A stretch of 64,000 nt of DNA from RACS-047 sp031553855. Its GTDB lineage: Bacteria > Bacillota > Clostridia > Christensenellales > Pumilibacteraceae. The stretch is taken from the NCBI GenBank assembly GCA_031553855.1, contig JAVBKW010000024.1:41218-105217 (forward strand), read 5' to 3'. The notes below the pieces were generated by a model. The model searched no databases. It was not told the DNA's origin and was given only the letters and a program-made list of their open reading frames with translations. This document shows, in pieces, positions 54,901-62,046 of the stretch (positions are counted from its first letter, which is position 1; each line of letters opens with the position of its first letter). A program made the translations under genes and the position numbers.

Positions 54901-55223
54901 GAATATATATGAACCAGTTGATAAGCGCAGTACTCGGATTCAGGCAGAAAACCTCCGGTATCGAATTTGACCCCGCCCTGCCAAGCTCTGTAAACGGACT
55001 TGTTCTAAATATCAATTATAACGACTTTAAGCTTAAAATCAAATATATGATCAAATCAAGCCGGCCTGCGTCTGTAAAAAAAGTAATCATTAACGGCAAA
55101 ACCGCCAAAACGAAAGATATCGCCAATCCCTACCGCAAAGGCGGCAAGTTTGTTGCAAAAGAAATACTGGACAGCCTTTTGATTATAGGTGAGCCAAACA
55201 ATATTGAACTAGTTATAAAATAA
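51906..55223 (+). CDS. GH94 1,2-beta-oligoglucan phosphorylase-like enzyme
   Basis: A 1105-residue cytoplasmic enzyme, no signal peptide. Its length fits characterised 1,2-beta-oligoglucan phosphorylases (about 1,100) rather than cellobiose phosphorylases (about 800). Domain order fits GH94: long N-terminal beta-sandwich, linker, (alpha/alpha)6 barrel, C-terminal beta segment. Barrel motifs: HGLEQCGGAAWGTRDVCQGP (about 616-635), DDCHGDVVFWP, and GGDWDDTLQP (746-755) holding the Asp expected to act as general acid. It would phosphorolyse sophorooligosaccharides to alpha-glucose 1-phosphate. Flanked by two lipoproteins, one a GH144-type glucanase. GTGAGG before the ATG. Confidence 0.85.
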   Translation: MELLQLNRKNFICFEKGGISLTFLQSGDIFEIAARHILINQIQGNSATGSLSNVYLRVKSGQTQKVCALKGMASDSSMLIGDSGIQYSGSFEGVEYQLKTVLSSQNIWFDCVVLDCKDKNKQYDLFFAQDVGLSSRGSVLSNELFVSQYLDRKVIKTENGYTIACRQNQNQNGFPYLQTGFLKGNAAHYSTDAMQFYDKQYKLTSAIAAFEGDLADENYQFELSFSALQTEKMNGRSEVVAYNYYSPDHPLKIEELVEKRTIENAFHEVDLTFTGAKAFSPAKPAISYDDTFASPAFDSAELKAMFPQMRFEEYSSSDLLSFFTPSDEHVVLQKKEVLCERPHGHILFTIPDIDKTPSNLLTTTNYMTGIFNCQTVCGNTSMQKLLSVSRGLLNNSRSGGQRIFVKIDGKFRLLTMPAAYMMGFNYSKWFYKIAGDLLTVTSFSHARNAGMTLKIESKNKVKYEFIVTNRIVMGENEFSQPVSLAQKDNLFIFKSGNVNNNTVYPDITYILTIEGAAFTYGGDKILYADKACCDDTLLCISLQQTDKFIINTYADINGKIDPAPAGFEEEKAKYEKFFTNLLDNFSLSGIKNERIDKLNTLSKWVSHNAMVHFAVPHGLEQCGGAAWGTRDVCQGPVEYFLATGHYNAVRNIILELFNNLLEQTHEWPQWFMFDKYPYHADDCHGDVVFWPLKALCDYLEKTGDHSVLDEKINNKNGKTIEALLKEAVETIFERFIGGTGLITYAGGDWDDTLQPVSESLKKNLVSSWTVSLAFQTFTLLSKTFSGRDNAYSDKMLAAAGKIRQSFEKHLIKDGIIAGFGYINNNKVELLLHPDDTMTGIEYRLLPMTRSIIAGLATPRQAELNCKTIESKLKCPDGVRLMDKPARYSGGESHIFVRAETAANVGREISLQYTHAHIRYIEAMSKLGKADQAWDALFVINPIKIQSEVKNAALRQSNTYFSSSEGMFKDRYDFAKNYKLLKNGEIGVKGGWRIYSSGSGIYMNQLISAVLGFRQKTSGIEFDPALPSSVNGLVLNINYNDFKLKIKYMIKSSRPASVKKVIINGKTAKTKDIANPYRKGGKFVAKEILDSLLIIGEPNNIELVIK

Positions 55224-55239
55224 AAAAGGGATAGGGAAT

Positions 55240-57213
55240 ATGAAGAAAATTTTTAATAAATATGTTTGTGTCTGCCTATCAATAATTCTTGTTTTTTCAT
55301 TGACCGCATGCACAGATCAAGGTACGCCGCAATCAAAAATCCCCGAGGCGGTAATAGAGAAGCAAACAATAAGCTTATCTCTCAACGGGACGTACAGCAA
55401 GATCATATCATTTTCCGACTACATTAAAGAAAACGGCGCCGAGGGCGTTACATATTCAATATTGAGCGATAATGACCTAATCGCTTCCGTTGACGGAATA
55501 GGCAATAAAAAAGCAACTATAACGGGACGTTCGGCGGGCATAGTGCAAATTGTGCTTTCAGCTATGCTTGACGGAGAGGTTGCCGCAAGCGTGATATTCT
55601 CGGTTTCTGTAAACGCAAATGTCGTAGTCAGCGAGCCTGAGCTGATCCGCGAGCCTGACGACATCGAATTTGATTTAAGCAGCAGTTTGACGCAGACAAT
55701 AATAATAGCCGACTATGTCAACGCAGAAGGCGTAGACAACGTAACGTACAAACTCGAAAACTCCCACCCCGCAAACGCGGCATCCGGCGCAATTTCCAAC
55801 GGCACGTTCTCCGTGACTGCGCTAAAAGAAGGCACTTCTTTAGTAACGTTAGTGGTATATCAAAATAATGTTGAAAAACTAAGGGTGGAATTTGCAGTGA
55901 TAGTTTCAAACGAATATACAGGCGACGGAACTGATCCTTACGCGGCTCTGCGTACTGAAAATATGTCGCTGATGTTAAAAGAAATAAAATCGAGCTTCGA
56001 CTTCTTCTGGAACGAGGCTGCGGCCACAGGCAACGGCGCCGGGCTTGTCAGAGACAGAACGAGCGCAAACTATGCAAGCATCGCAGGGACAGGTTTCGGA
56101 TTGGCGCTTATGCCGTTTGCTGCCAAACGCGGCTGGAAAACCGAGGCTGAGGTCAAGGCGCGCGTAATGGCGACATTAGCTACAGTAAGCACGAGAATAA
56201 CTCATACCGAAAGCGGTTTTCTGTATCATTTCCCCTCTACTTCAGGCTCCCCCGGCACTACGGAGGTTTCAAATATCGATACGGCGATATTCCTTTTAGG
56301 AGCGATAACATGCGGGGAATACTTCGGCGGCGACGTCAAGACGAAAGTAATGGCCATATACGACAATGTCAATTGGAAATGGTATGTTGCTCCGAACAAC
56401 CTCTTTTACATGGGATATAAATACAGCGGAGGCAAATATTCATTCACAGACCAAAGCTATTGGGACTACGCCAATGAACAGCTTATGCTTTACGTTCTGG
56501 GCGCAGGAGCTACAAACCCTGATTACAGGATAAAATCTGATATGATGTACAACTTCCAGCGCATTACCGGCACATACAGATGTATAACTACCGACAGCTC
56601 ATTCAGCTTCATTCAATCATATTTCGGCGCTCTTTTTACTCATCAGTTTACGCAAGCGTTTATCGATTTTGAAGGCTATACAGACAGGTTAGGCGTTGAT
56701 TGGTTTAAAAACTCTGTTAACGCCTCAAAAGCGTCTTATTATTACTGCATAGAACGCAGCGCGCAGTACGGCGGCGTGTTCGGCCCCGCCTGGGGAATAT
56801 CGGCCTGCGACGGGCCTAAGGGTTACAACGATAAGACAGACGGACTTGGTACTCCGCCCTGCGGAAACTCCGGTATCGTAGTAGGAGCTAGCGGTTCGGT
56901 AACTATCGCGCCGTACGCGGCTATCGCGTCGATGCCCTTCACGCCGAAGGAATCAATGGCTGCGTTTAAAGCGTATATGGCCGATCCTAAGCTCCAACAC
57001 TCAAAATACGGCTTGCTCGACTCATACAATCCTAAATACGGCTCAGGCTGGTACGCAAGCGCAGTCGTGGGGATCGACAAGGGCATTGCCGCCGTTATGC
57101 TTGTAAACTTTATCGACAGAACCGTTTGGGATTTAGTAATGCAAAATGAAAATATCCGGCAAGCATTCACCCGTTTGGAAATTACTAAAACCGCATCAAC
57201 TCAGGTAGCTTAA
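55240..57213 (+). CDS. GH144-type glucanase lipoprotein with two Ig-like modules
   Basis: A 657-residue lipoprotein (lipobox LTAC). Two Ig-like modules (about 40-125 and 132-222) precede a PF10091/GH144-like domain (about 245-645) that shares NIDTAIFLLGAITCGEYFGGD, NWKWYV, NEQLMLYVLGAGATN, HQFTQAFIDFEG, GVDWFKNS, WGISACDGPKGY and GLLDSYN...VGIDKG with the 491-residue enzyme. Known GH144 members cut beta-1,2-glucan. It follows the phosphorylase gene by 16 bases (AGGGAAT site), so polymer cleavage and fragment phosphorolysis are encoded together. It ends at a convergent terminator. Confidence 0.85.
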   Translation: MKKIFNKYVCVCLSIILVFSLTACTDQGTPQSKIPEAVIEKQTISLSLNGTYSKIISFSDYIKENGAEGVTYSILSDNDLIASVDGIGNKKATITGRSAGIVQIVLSAMLDGEVAASVIFSVSVNANVVVSEPELIREPDDIEFDLSSSLTQTIIIADYVNAEGVDNVTYKLENSHPANAASGAISNGTFSVTALKEGTSLVTLVVYQNNVEKLRVEFAVIVSNEYTGDGTDPYAALRTENMSLMLKEIKSSFDFFWNEAAATGNGAGLVRDRTSANYASIAGTGFGLALMPFAAKRGWKTEAEVKARVMATLATVSTRITHTESGFLYHFPSTSGSPGTTEVSNIDTAIFLLGAITCGEYFGGDVKTKVMAIYDNVNWKWYVAPNNLFYMGYKYSGGKYSFTDQSYWDYANEQLMLYVLGAGATNPDYRIKSDMMYNFQRITGTYRCITTDSSFSFIQSYFGALFTHQFTQAFIDFEGYTDRLGVDWFKNSVNASKASYYYCIERSAQYGGVFGPAWGISACDGPKGYNDKTDGLGTPPCGNSGIVVGASGSVTIAPYAAIASMPFTPKESMAAFKAYMADPKLQHSKYGLLDSYNPKYGSGWYASAVVGIDKGIAAVMLVNFIDRTVWDLVMQNENIRQAFTRLEITKTASTQVA

Positions 57214-57417
57214 AAATGCATTGTGCGCCGCCGCGCCCGAATACAACTATATCCCCCGTATCTGCGGCTTAGCTATAAATAAGTGCCTAAAAATGCCTTC
57301 GGCATATAGTATAAAAAAGGTGTCGCTTCGCGCCACTCCCCTCACTTGAGGTTCGGCTTTTTTCGCGCTAGCATAAACTTTATTAGCTTTTTTAAAGCGA
57401 TAATTCCTATAGCGTAA
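57214..57417. other. Convergent spacer with degenerate hairpins
   Basis: Contains an imperfect GGTGTCGC / GCGCCACT hairpin at about 57319-57336, followed by CCCCTCACTTGAGG. It resembles an interspersed intergenic repeat, but no second copy is in the window. No gene. Confidence 0.3.
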
Positions 57418-57462
57418 AAAAACACCCCGCTGCATTTGTGAAAAATGTATCGGGGTGTTTTT
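57418..57462. terminator. Bidirectional intrinsic terminator
   Basis: AAAAACACCCCG pairs with CGGGGTGTTTTT around a 21-base loop; A and T runs on both sides. Serves the convergent glucanase (+) and repeat-protein (-) genes. Confidence 0.85.
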
Positions 57463-57473
57463 AAAAATATGTC

Positions 57474-59318
57474 TCATCCTACTTTCGGGATTTTTTTCTT
57501 TCTGCGGATAAGGATTACTGTTGTAAGTCCGATTGCAAGCACGGAAATGCCTGCGCCGAGAAAAATAAGTATTGTTATTAATTTATTTTCAGGCTGACTG
57601 CCTGTTTCCAAATCGCTGATAGCAGACCTGAGATTGTACAGCAGAAATCTTTCCTCTGTCAGTAAATATTTGATCTGGGCATCCAAATCCTCGAAAGCGC
57701 CGATCGCCTCCTCGACGGCCGGCTTATCACTTATGGCAACGGTACTTAAAGTTTTTGAAAGCACCGGAGCGTAGGATAGCTTAAAATTGTCTGCACCGGA
57801 CTGATAAAGCGCATCGTTAATTTCTTTTTCCATTAAAATGATCCTTCCAAGCAGCTCATCAAGCAGCTCTTTTTCAGCTGTCAACAAGATTTGAGCGTCC
57901 GCTGATAAAAGCGCGAAGTCTGAAAGCGCACTATTTACGGCTGTTTTATCCGAAATTTTTACATTATCCGCTTTCAAGGACAGCGTTAACGCGCGCCTTG
58001 TAGAAAAAAACGCGGCCGCATCCATTGCCGTTATTTTATTGAGCATAGCGTTAAGCAAAATTTTCTCACGCTTCAATAAAGTATCAAGATCCCAACCGTA
58101 CGTCTGCGCCCAAACGGCGTCTTGGCTAAGAAAAGCGATAGCACTATTGATTAAAGTTTTATCTTCCCGGCTTACGGTTTCTTCAGTTAAAGAAAGGATA
58201 CCGCCGTAAATATTATAAAAATCATCGATAAACCTGTATTCCATTATCTTGCTCCACAAGCTGTCGATCAAGGCCTTGTCGTCAAGCAACAAGGTTTTAG
58301 CCCTTAGTGCCGAGCCGCCTAAACTATTGTAGGCGATGAGAGCGTCATATACGGGGCTGTTATCAGATATACTGACGTTGTCTAAGGTTAAGGAAAGAGC
58401 ATAAGAATGAGCGTTTCTGAATGCTTCAACTACTGAAATATTATAATCCTGTAAAGGCAAACTTACGGCGCTTGTATCAAAATCCTTAACCACAATATAA
58501 GTTCCCGGCTCATTGACCCGGAACTTATACGCTTTTGCGGCTTCATCGTACGCTGCTGCGATTTTTTCGGTTTCTCCTGATCCGTACACGTTAACTGCGA
58601 CGGCGTTATCAATTTTTTGAGGGCTGTATATCTTTATGTCGATCGGGTCGTAAAACCGGTCAAGCCCAAAATATTTAAGAAAATAGCCGTTGTTTTGGGT
58701 ATTGAACCCGGTCTCTATTTCTATAATTTCCGGCAATACCATTTCAAGCCCGTCAGCCGCTATCATATTGTTGATTATATTTACTTTTTCGTCTTCAGCT
58801 TTCAGCTCATTATCGTTCAGTCTTTTGACATAAACCTGATAAAAATACTGACGGAAAGTTTGAGAAGCATTATCTCTGACCCACTCGGAAGTATTTTTTA
58901 CTCCGATGTTTAAATCAAAGTTTTTACCGCTTACAGTCAGATTTTCAATTCCGGATTCCCAAAACGACGGTATGCCCTGCATATTTATCCAGTCATATCC
59001 GCCCATAATCAAAAGCTCAAACGCTTCACTGATAACTGCATCGTATATCGGTTGAATAAATTCTCCGCCGCTTTTATCATCCTCCATTAAGACTTCTTTA
59101 ATATAGTTATAATTTCCGAAGAGATAAGAGATCTTTGTGGTAGAGTAGTCGGCGCTAAAGCTTTGAAAATACCACCGCCCCTCGTTGTCGAGATGCGGAC
59201 AAGCATAAACGGAGCCTTCCGGTTTATAAGTATACACTGCCATAAAGATAGCAGTAAGTATCAAAACGGCTGCCTGAACTTTTAATATTTTTTCCTTAAT
59301 TTTCATTTTTTTCGCCAT
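57474..59318 (-). CDS. Membrane-anchored protein with four helical repeats
   Basis: A 614-residue exported protein: N-terminal hydrophobic segment (13-27), a unique domain to about 300, four repeats of about 60 residues, then a C-terminal membrane helix (585-605) and RRKKK stop-transfer. Each repeat runs H...LSLT.DNV.ISDK.AV..AL..F..L...A..LL..EK.LLDELL..I..LE, a helical pair. The 394-residue protein has three more copies. The repeat recalls the AYDALTxxQK-type helical repeat common in Bacillota surface proteins, but is divergent. Its start overlaps the YibE/F gene by 23 bases. Function unknown; probably a cell-surface partner of YibE/F. Confidence 0.7.
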   Translation of the reverse strand: MAKKMKIKEKILKVQAAVLILTAIFMAVYTYKPEGSVYACPHLDNEGRWYFQSFSADYSTTKISYLFGNYNYIKEVLMEDDKSGGEFIQPIYDAVISEAFELLIMGGYDWINMQGIPSFWESGIENLTVSGKNFDLNIGVKNTSEWVRDNASQTFRQYFYQVYVKRLNDNELKAEDEKVNIINNMIAADGLEMVLPEIIEIETGFNTQNNGYFLKYFGLDRFYDPIDIKIYSPQKIDNAVAVNVYGSGETEKIAAAYDEAAKAYKFRVNEPGTYIVVKDFDTSAVSLPLQDYNISVVEAFRNAHSYALSLTLDNVSISDNSPVYDALIAYNSLGGSALRAKTLLLDDKALIDSLWSKIMEYRFIDDFYNIYGGILSLTEETVSREDKTLINSAIAFLSQDAVWAQTYGWDLDTLLKREKILLNAMLNKITAMDAAAFFSTRRALTLSLKADNVKISDKTAVNSALSDFALLSADAQILLTAEKELLDELLGRIILMEKEINDALYQSGADNFKLSYAPVLSKTLSTVAISDKPAVEEAIGAFEDLDAQIKYLLTEERFLLYNLRSAISDLETGSQPENKLITILIFLGAGISVLAIGLTTVILIRRKKKIPKVG

Positions 59319-60537
59319 TATCTTTGATTTGCACCGGCGCGTCTTCCATCTCCTCTGTCGAAACTTCTTCCCTGACCGCAGCTTCTGTTGAGGCGGTTTT
59401 TGCAGACTTTTTCCTGTTTAACAAAATAAAAGCAAAGATAGTCAGCGGAATGGCAAATAACAATCCCAAACTCCCGGTTATTGCTCTTATTATTTCAGTC
59501 GATATAGATTCAAGGTTGATTATTTCATTGAAGCCTTTTTCAAAACCCACAAAAATCAGTATGGAGGCAAGCGCGCTGCCGGTATATGCCAAAATAAGCG
59601 TGTTCACCATTGAACCCATTATATCTTTACCGATATTAAAGCCCGAACGCATCAATTCTTTACTGCTGATATCGGGAACGTTATCCCTTAATTCTGTGAG
59701 CGCGGAAGAAATCGAAACCGCAACGTCCATACACGCGCCCAGCGCGCCGATAATTATTCCGGCGAACAGCAAGCCTTTGAAATCGAATTTATCTCCGTTA
59801 GGCAAATATTGAAGCATCTGCGCATCGCCTGACGATATGCCTGTGATCTTAGCGAATATCCCGAACAAATACGCGATTATTCCGCCGATCAGCAGTCCGC
59901 CGGATATTCCTAAAACGGCGGATAAACCTTTTTTGCCTAACCCGAAACATATCCCGATTGTCGCCACCGTTGCAAAAAAAGCCGTAACGACAGACAAAAG
60001 AATAGGATTCCAGCCCTTTAAAAGCAGCGGAACAAGACCGAAAAATACAAAGGCGACCGTTATCGCTAATGCAATTAAGGCCTTAAGCCCTTTCAGTCCG
60101 CCCATCAATAAGACGCAAGCAATGAAAAAAATGCATAACAATGCTAAAGAAACAGAACGGTCATAGCCGTGAAAATAAAAAACCGGATTATTATCTATAT
60201 TTGATTCAAGCCGAACTATTATCCTGTCGCCTTTTTTTAAAGCGGATTGATTGCCGCTGATAGTCCTTGTAACTATGACTTCGGTGTTTTTTAAATCTCT
60301 GTTCTGAATTCTTATTTTTACGCTTTGGATAAGAGTCCCTTGGACAGATTGTTCATCAACAATCTGAATAACCTTCGCGCTGTAAACGTCGGCCCGGTAT
60401 TCTTCAGAAAGCCCGTCGTTGGCAAATGCGTACATTTGACCGTTTAATATAGCAAAAAACGATAGCAAGAACGCCAGTAAAACCGTTGCGGCAGCTATAT
60501 TCCTTAATTTAATTTTTCTTCTGATCTTCATACGCAT
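59296..60537 (-). CDS. YibE/F-family membrane transporter
   Basis: A 413-residue membrane protein. After a signal-like segment and a beta-rich extracellular domain of about 100 residues (VIVTRTISGNQSALKKGDRIIV), it has about eight membrane helices with the family glycine patterns (ALVLGISGGLLIGGIIAYLFG-like, FAGIIIGALGACMDVAVSISSAL, NTLILAYTGSALASILIF). The tail is acidic and cytoplasmic (EEVSTEEMEDAPVQIKDN). YibE/F proteins are putative transporters with no proven substrate. It overlaps the 394-residue gene upstream by 29 bases and the 614-residue gene downstream by 23, so the three are co-translated. Confidence 0.85.
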   Translation of the reverse strand: MRMKIRRKIKLRNIAAATVLLAFLLSFFAILNGQMYAFANDGLSEEYRADVYSAKVIQIVDEQSVQGTLIQSVKIRIQNRDLKNTEVIVTRTISGNQSALKKGDRIIVRLESNIDNNPVFYFHGYDRSVSLALLCIFFIACVLLMGGLKGLKALIALAITVAFVFFGLVPLLLKGWNPILLSVVTAFFATVATIGICFGLGKKGLSAVLGISGGLLIGGIIAYLFGIFAKITGISSGDAQMLQYLPNGDKFDFKGLLFAGIIIGALGACMDVAVSISSALTELRDNVPDISSKELMRSGFNIGKDIMGSMVNTLILAYTGSALASILIFVGFEKGFNEIINLESISTEIIRAITGSLGLLFAIPLTIFAFILLNRKKSAKTASTEAAVREEVSTEEMEDAPVQIKDNGEKNEN

Positions 60538-61693
60538 AAGCTTTCATCACCATCGCTTGATGACTGTCGTCAACCCGGTTGATCCCCGGAATCAAGCTGT
60601 TAAAAAAGTATAGATCAACGACTCCTGTCATTCCGTTGTTTTTAATGCTGTCCAGATTTATACCTCTGCCCGTAGACCCGCTGCGGTTATCTACAATGTC
60701 GCCGTACGGAAAATCTTCTCTTCCGGAGTGTTCAAGAGGAGCGATAGATGCGGCGATACGTTTGCCGCCTGCCGTTACAATCACCGCTCTTCTTTTCATA
60801 CTGCTCAAAGAGCCCGACGTTTGCAGCAGCTTATTTGTTTCTTCAGTATTTAACGTTTCAACGTCCGCCAGCGTATTATATCCGCCGATTACTCTTTTAA
60901 CCCTATAAGATATTCCTGTGTCCACGTCGAAAACTTCCGCCTCTGTACCTTCACATAAGATTGTCAGCGCTTTATCGAAGGAAAGCAGCTCAATGGGCAT
61001 ATAAGCCGCTTCCAACTCCTGTATCGCCGCAAGCAAACTGTCCAGCAGAGCTTTTTCACTTTCGAGCAAAACTTTGATCGTGTCATCAAAGAATTCGTAG
61101 TCAGACAACGCATACATTACCGCCGACTTATCCGTAATCGCTGCGGCACCGGCATTCTTAGAAAGAATTGCCGAGTGAGTCGTCTTAAAGTTATCTGCGG
61201 CAATGCCCGGCGAAGCGATCTCCTTTTCAATGATTTTTTTCAGCAATGAATCCAATAATTTTTTTTCACCGGTCAATAATATCTTAACGGCTGCGTCTGA
61301 ATCGCTATATTCTTTAAGCGCATTGTTCACGGCATCTTTATCCGTTATAGCTATATTGTCAACCGTTTTAAACAATACGGCTGCATGAACGGCAATAAAC
61401 GAGGCAAATTCCAATTCGTTAATCTTAATCAGCAGCTTATCAAGCAACGCCTTTTCGCTTACCAAAAGTTTCTTAGCACTAACATCTAAAGCAAGATATT
61501 CCGACAACGCATTATTGACCTCCCTCTTATCGGAAATCTCTACAACAGCGGCCGTTTTTGTTAAGATACTAGAATGCTTACTCTTGTAATTCTCGGCTGC
61601 CGCACTCCCTTGACCGCCGCAAGACGTCAAAAAAAAAGCCATTGCTAAAATCAGAGCCAAAAATATGGCTGCTTTTTTCTTCAATGTTCTCAT
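60509..61693 (-). CDS. Lipoprotein with three helical repeats and a conserved C-terminal domain
   Basis: A 394-residue lipoprotein (lipobox LTSC near residue 25). Three helical repeats occupy about 33-218, each with VEISDKREVNNALSEY and LLVSEKALLDKLLIKI-type halves, like those in the 614-residue protein. The C-terminal domain (about 228-390) has the pattern FDVDTGISYRVKRVIGG, ADVETL, RRAVIVTAGGKRIAAS, GRED, VDLYFFNS and RVDDSHQAMVMKA. I know this pattern from Bacillota wall-associated proteins (sometimes after peptidoglycan-binding repeats), but no function is assigned. AAGGAG before the ATG. First gene of the operon, after a promoter with the TTTCGAAA palindrome. Confidence 0.75.
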   Translation of the reverse strand: MRTLKKKAAIFLALILAMAFFLTSCGGQGSAAAENYKSKHSSILTKTAAVVEISDKREVNNALSEYLALDVSAKKLLVSEKALLDKLLIKINELEFASFIAVHAAVLFKTVDNIAITDKDAVNNALKEYSDSDAAVKILLTGEKKLLDSLLKKIIEKEIASPGIAADNFKTTHSAILSKNAGAAAITDKSAVMYALSDYEFFDDTIKVLLESEKALLDSLLAAIQELEAAYMPIELLSFDKALTILCEGTEAEVFDVDTGISYRVKRVIGGYNTLADVETLNTEETNKLLQTSGSLSSMKRRAVIVTAGGKRIAASIAPLEHSGREDFPYGDIVDNRSGSTGRGINLDSIKNNGMTGVVDLYFFNSLIPGINRVDDSHQAMVMKAYAYEDQKKN

Positions 61694-61793
61694 TTCTTCT
61701 CCTTAAAGCGAATAAGTTTTAATAGCGAATTAGTTTTCCTAACAAAAACTAAGATGCTTGATTGAACAATTTGCATGAATTTTAATTATAAAT

Positions 61794-61866
61794 ATTATAG
61801 CATATAAAAAAATAATTTTCAATAGTTTTCGAAAATTATTTTAAGTTTTATTAAATTTTTCGAAAA
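61794..61866 (-). promoter_or_regulatory. Promoter of the YibE/F operon with two TTTTCGAAAA sites
   Basis: Minus strand: TTGAAA (61817-61822), 17 bases, TATAAT (61794-61799). TTTTCGAAAA (61826-61835) is centred 8 bases upstream of the -35 and a second copy is at 61857-61866, 31 bases (three turns) further up. The layout matches the two promoters at 50 kb. The surrounding gene-free stretch (61694-62046) otherwise holds only the leader and two terminators. Confidence 0.75.
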
Positions 61867-61945
61867 TTTTTCATTGCAACGATTGACACTTCAGCTACAA
61901 AGATTATTCTTTGCAACAAAGAACAAAGCGGGCTTTCATTTCACA

Positions 61946-62000
61946 CTGTAGACAAAAGCACCGAAAGGTCAATTCCTCTCGGTGCTTTTGTCTCTACAGT
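61946..62000. terminator. Strong bidirectional terminator
   Basis: GACAAAAGCACCGAAAGG pairs with CCTCTCGGTGCTTTTGTC, with CTGTA/TACAG outer arms. Its core is the same as the terminator at 520-572. Confidence 0.8.
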
Positions 62001-62006
62001 CTAAAA

Positions 62007-62026
62007 GCTGCCGTATTTGCGGCAGC
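62007..62026 (-). terminator. Terminator of the URO-D-like gene
   Basis: GCTGCCG / CGGCAGC with a 6-base loop, then TTTTAG on the minus strand, 20 bases past the stop. Confidence 0.7.
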
Positions 62027-62046
62027 CTATATAAACTTTTGATGAA

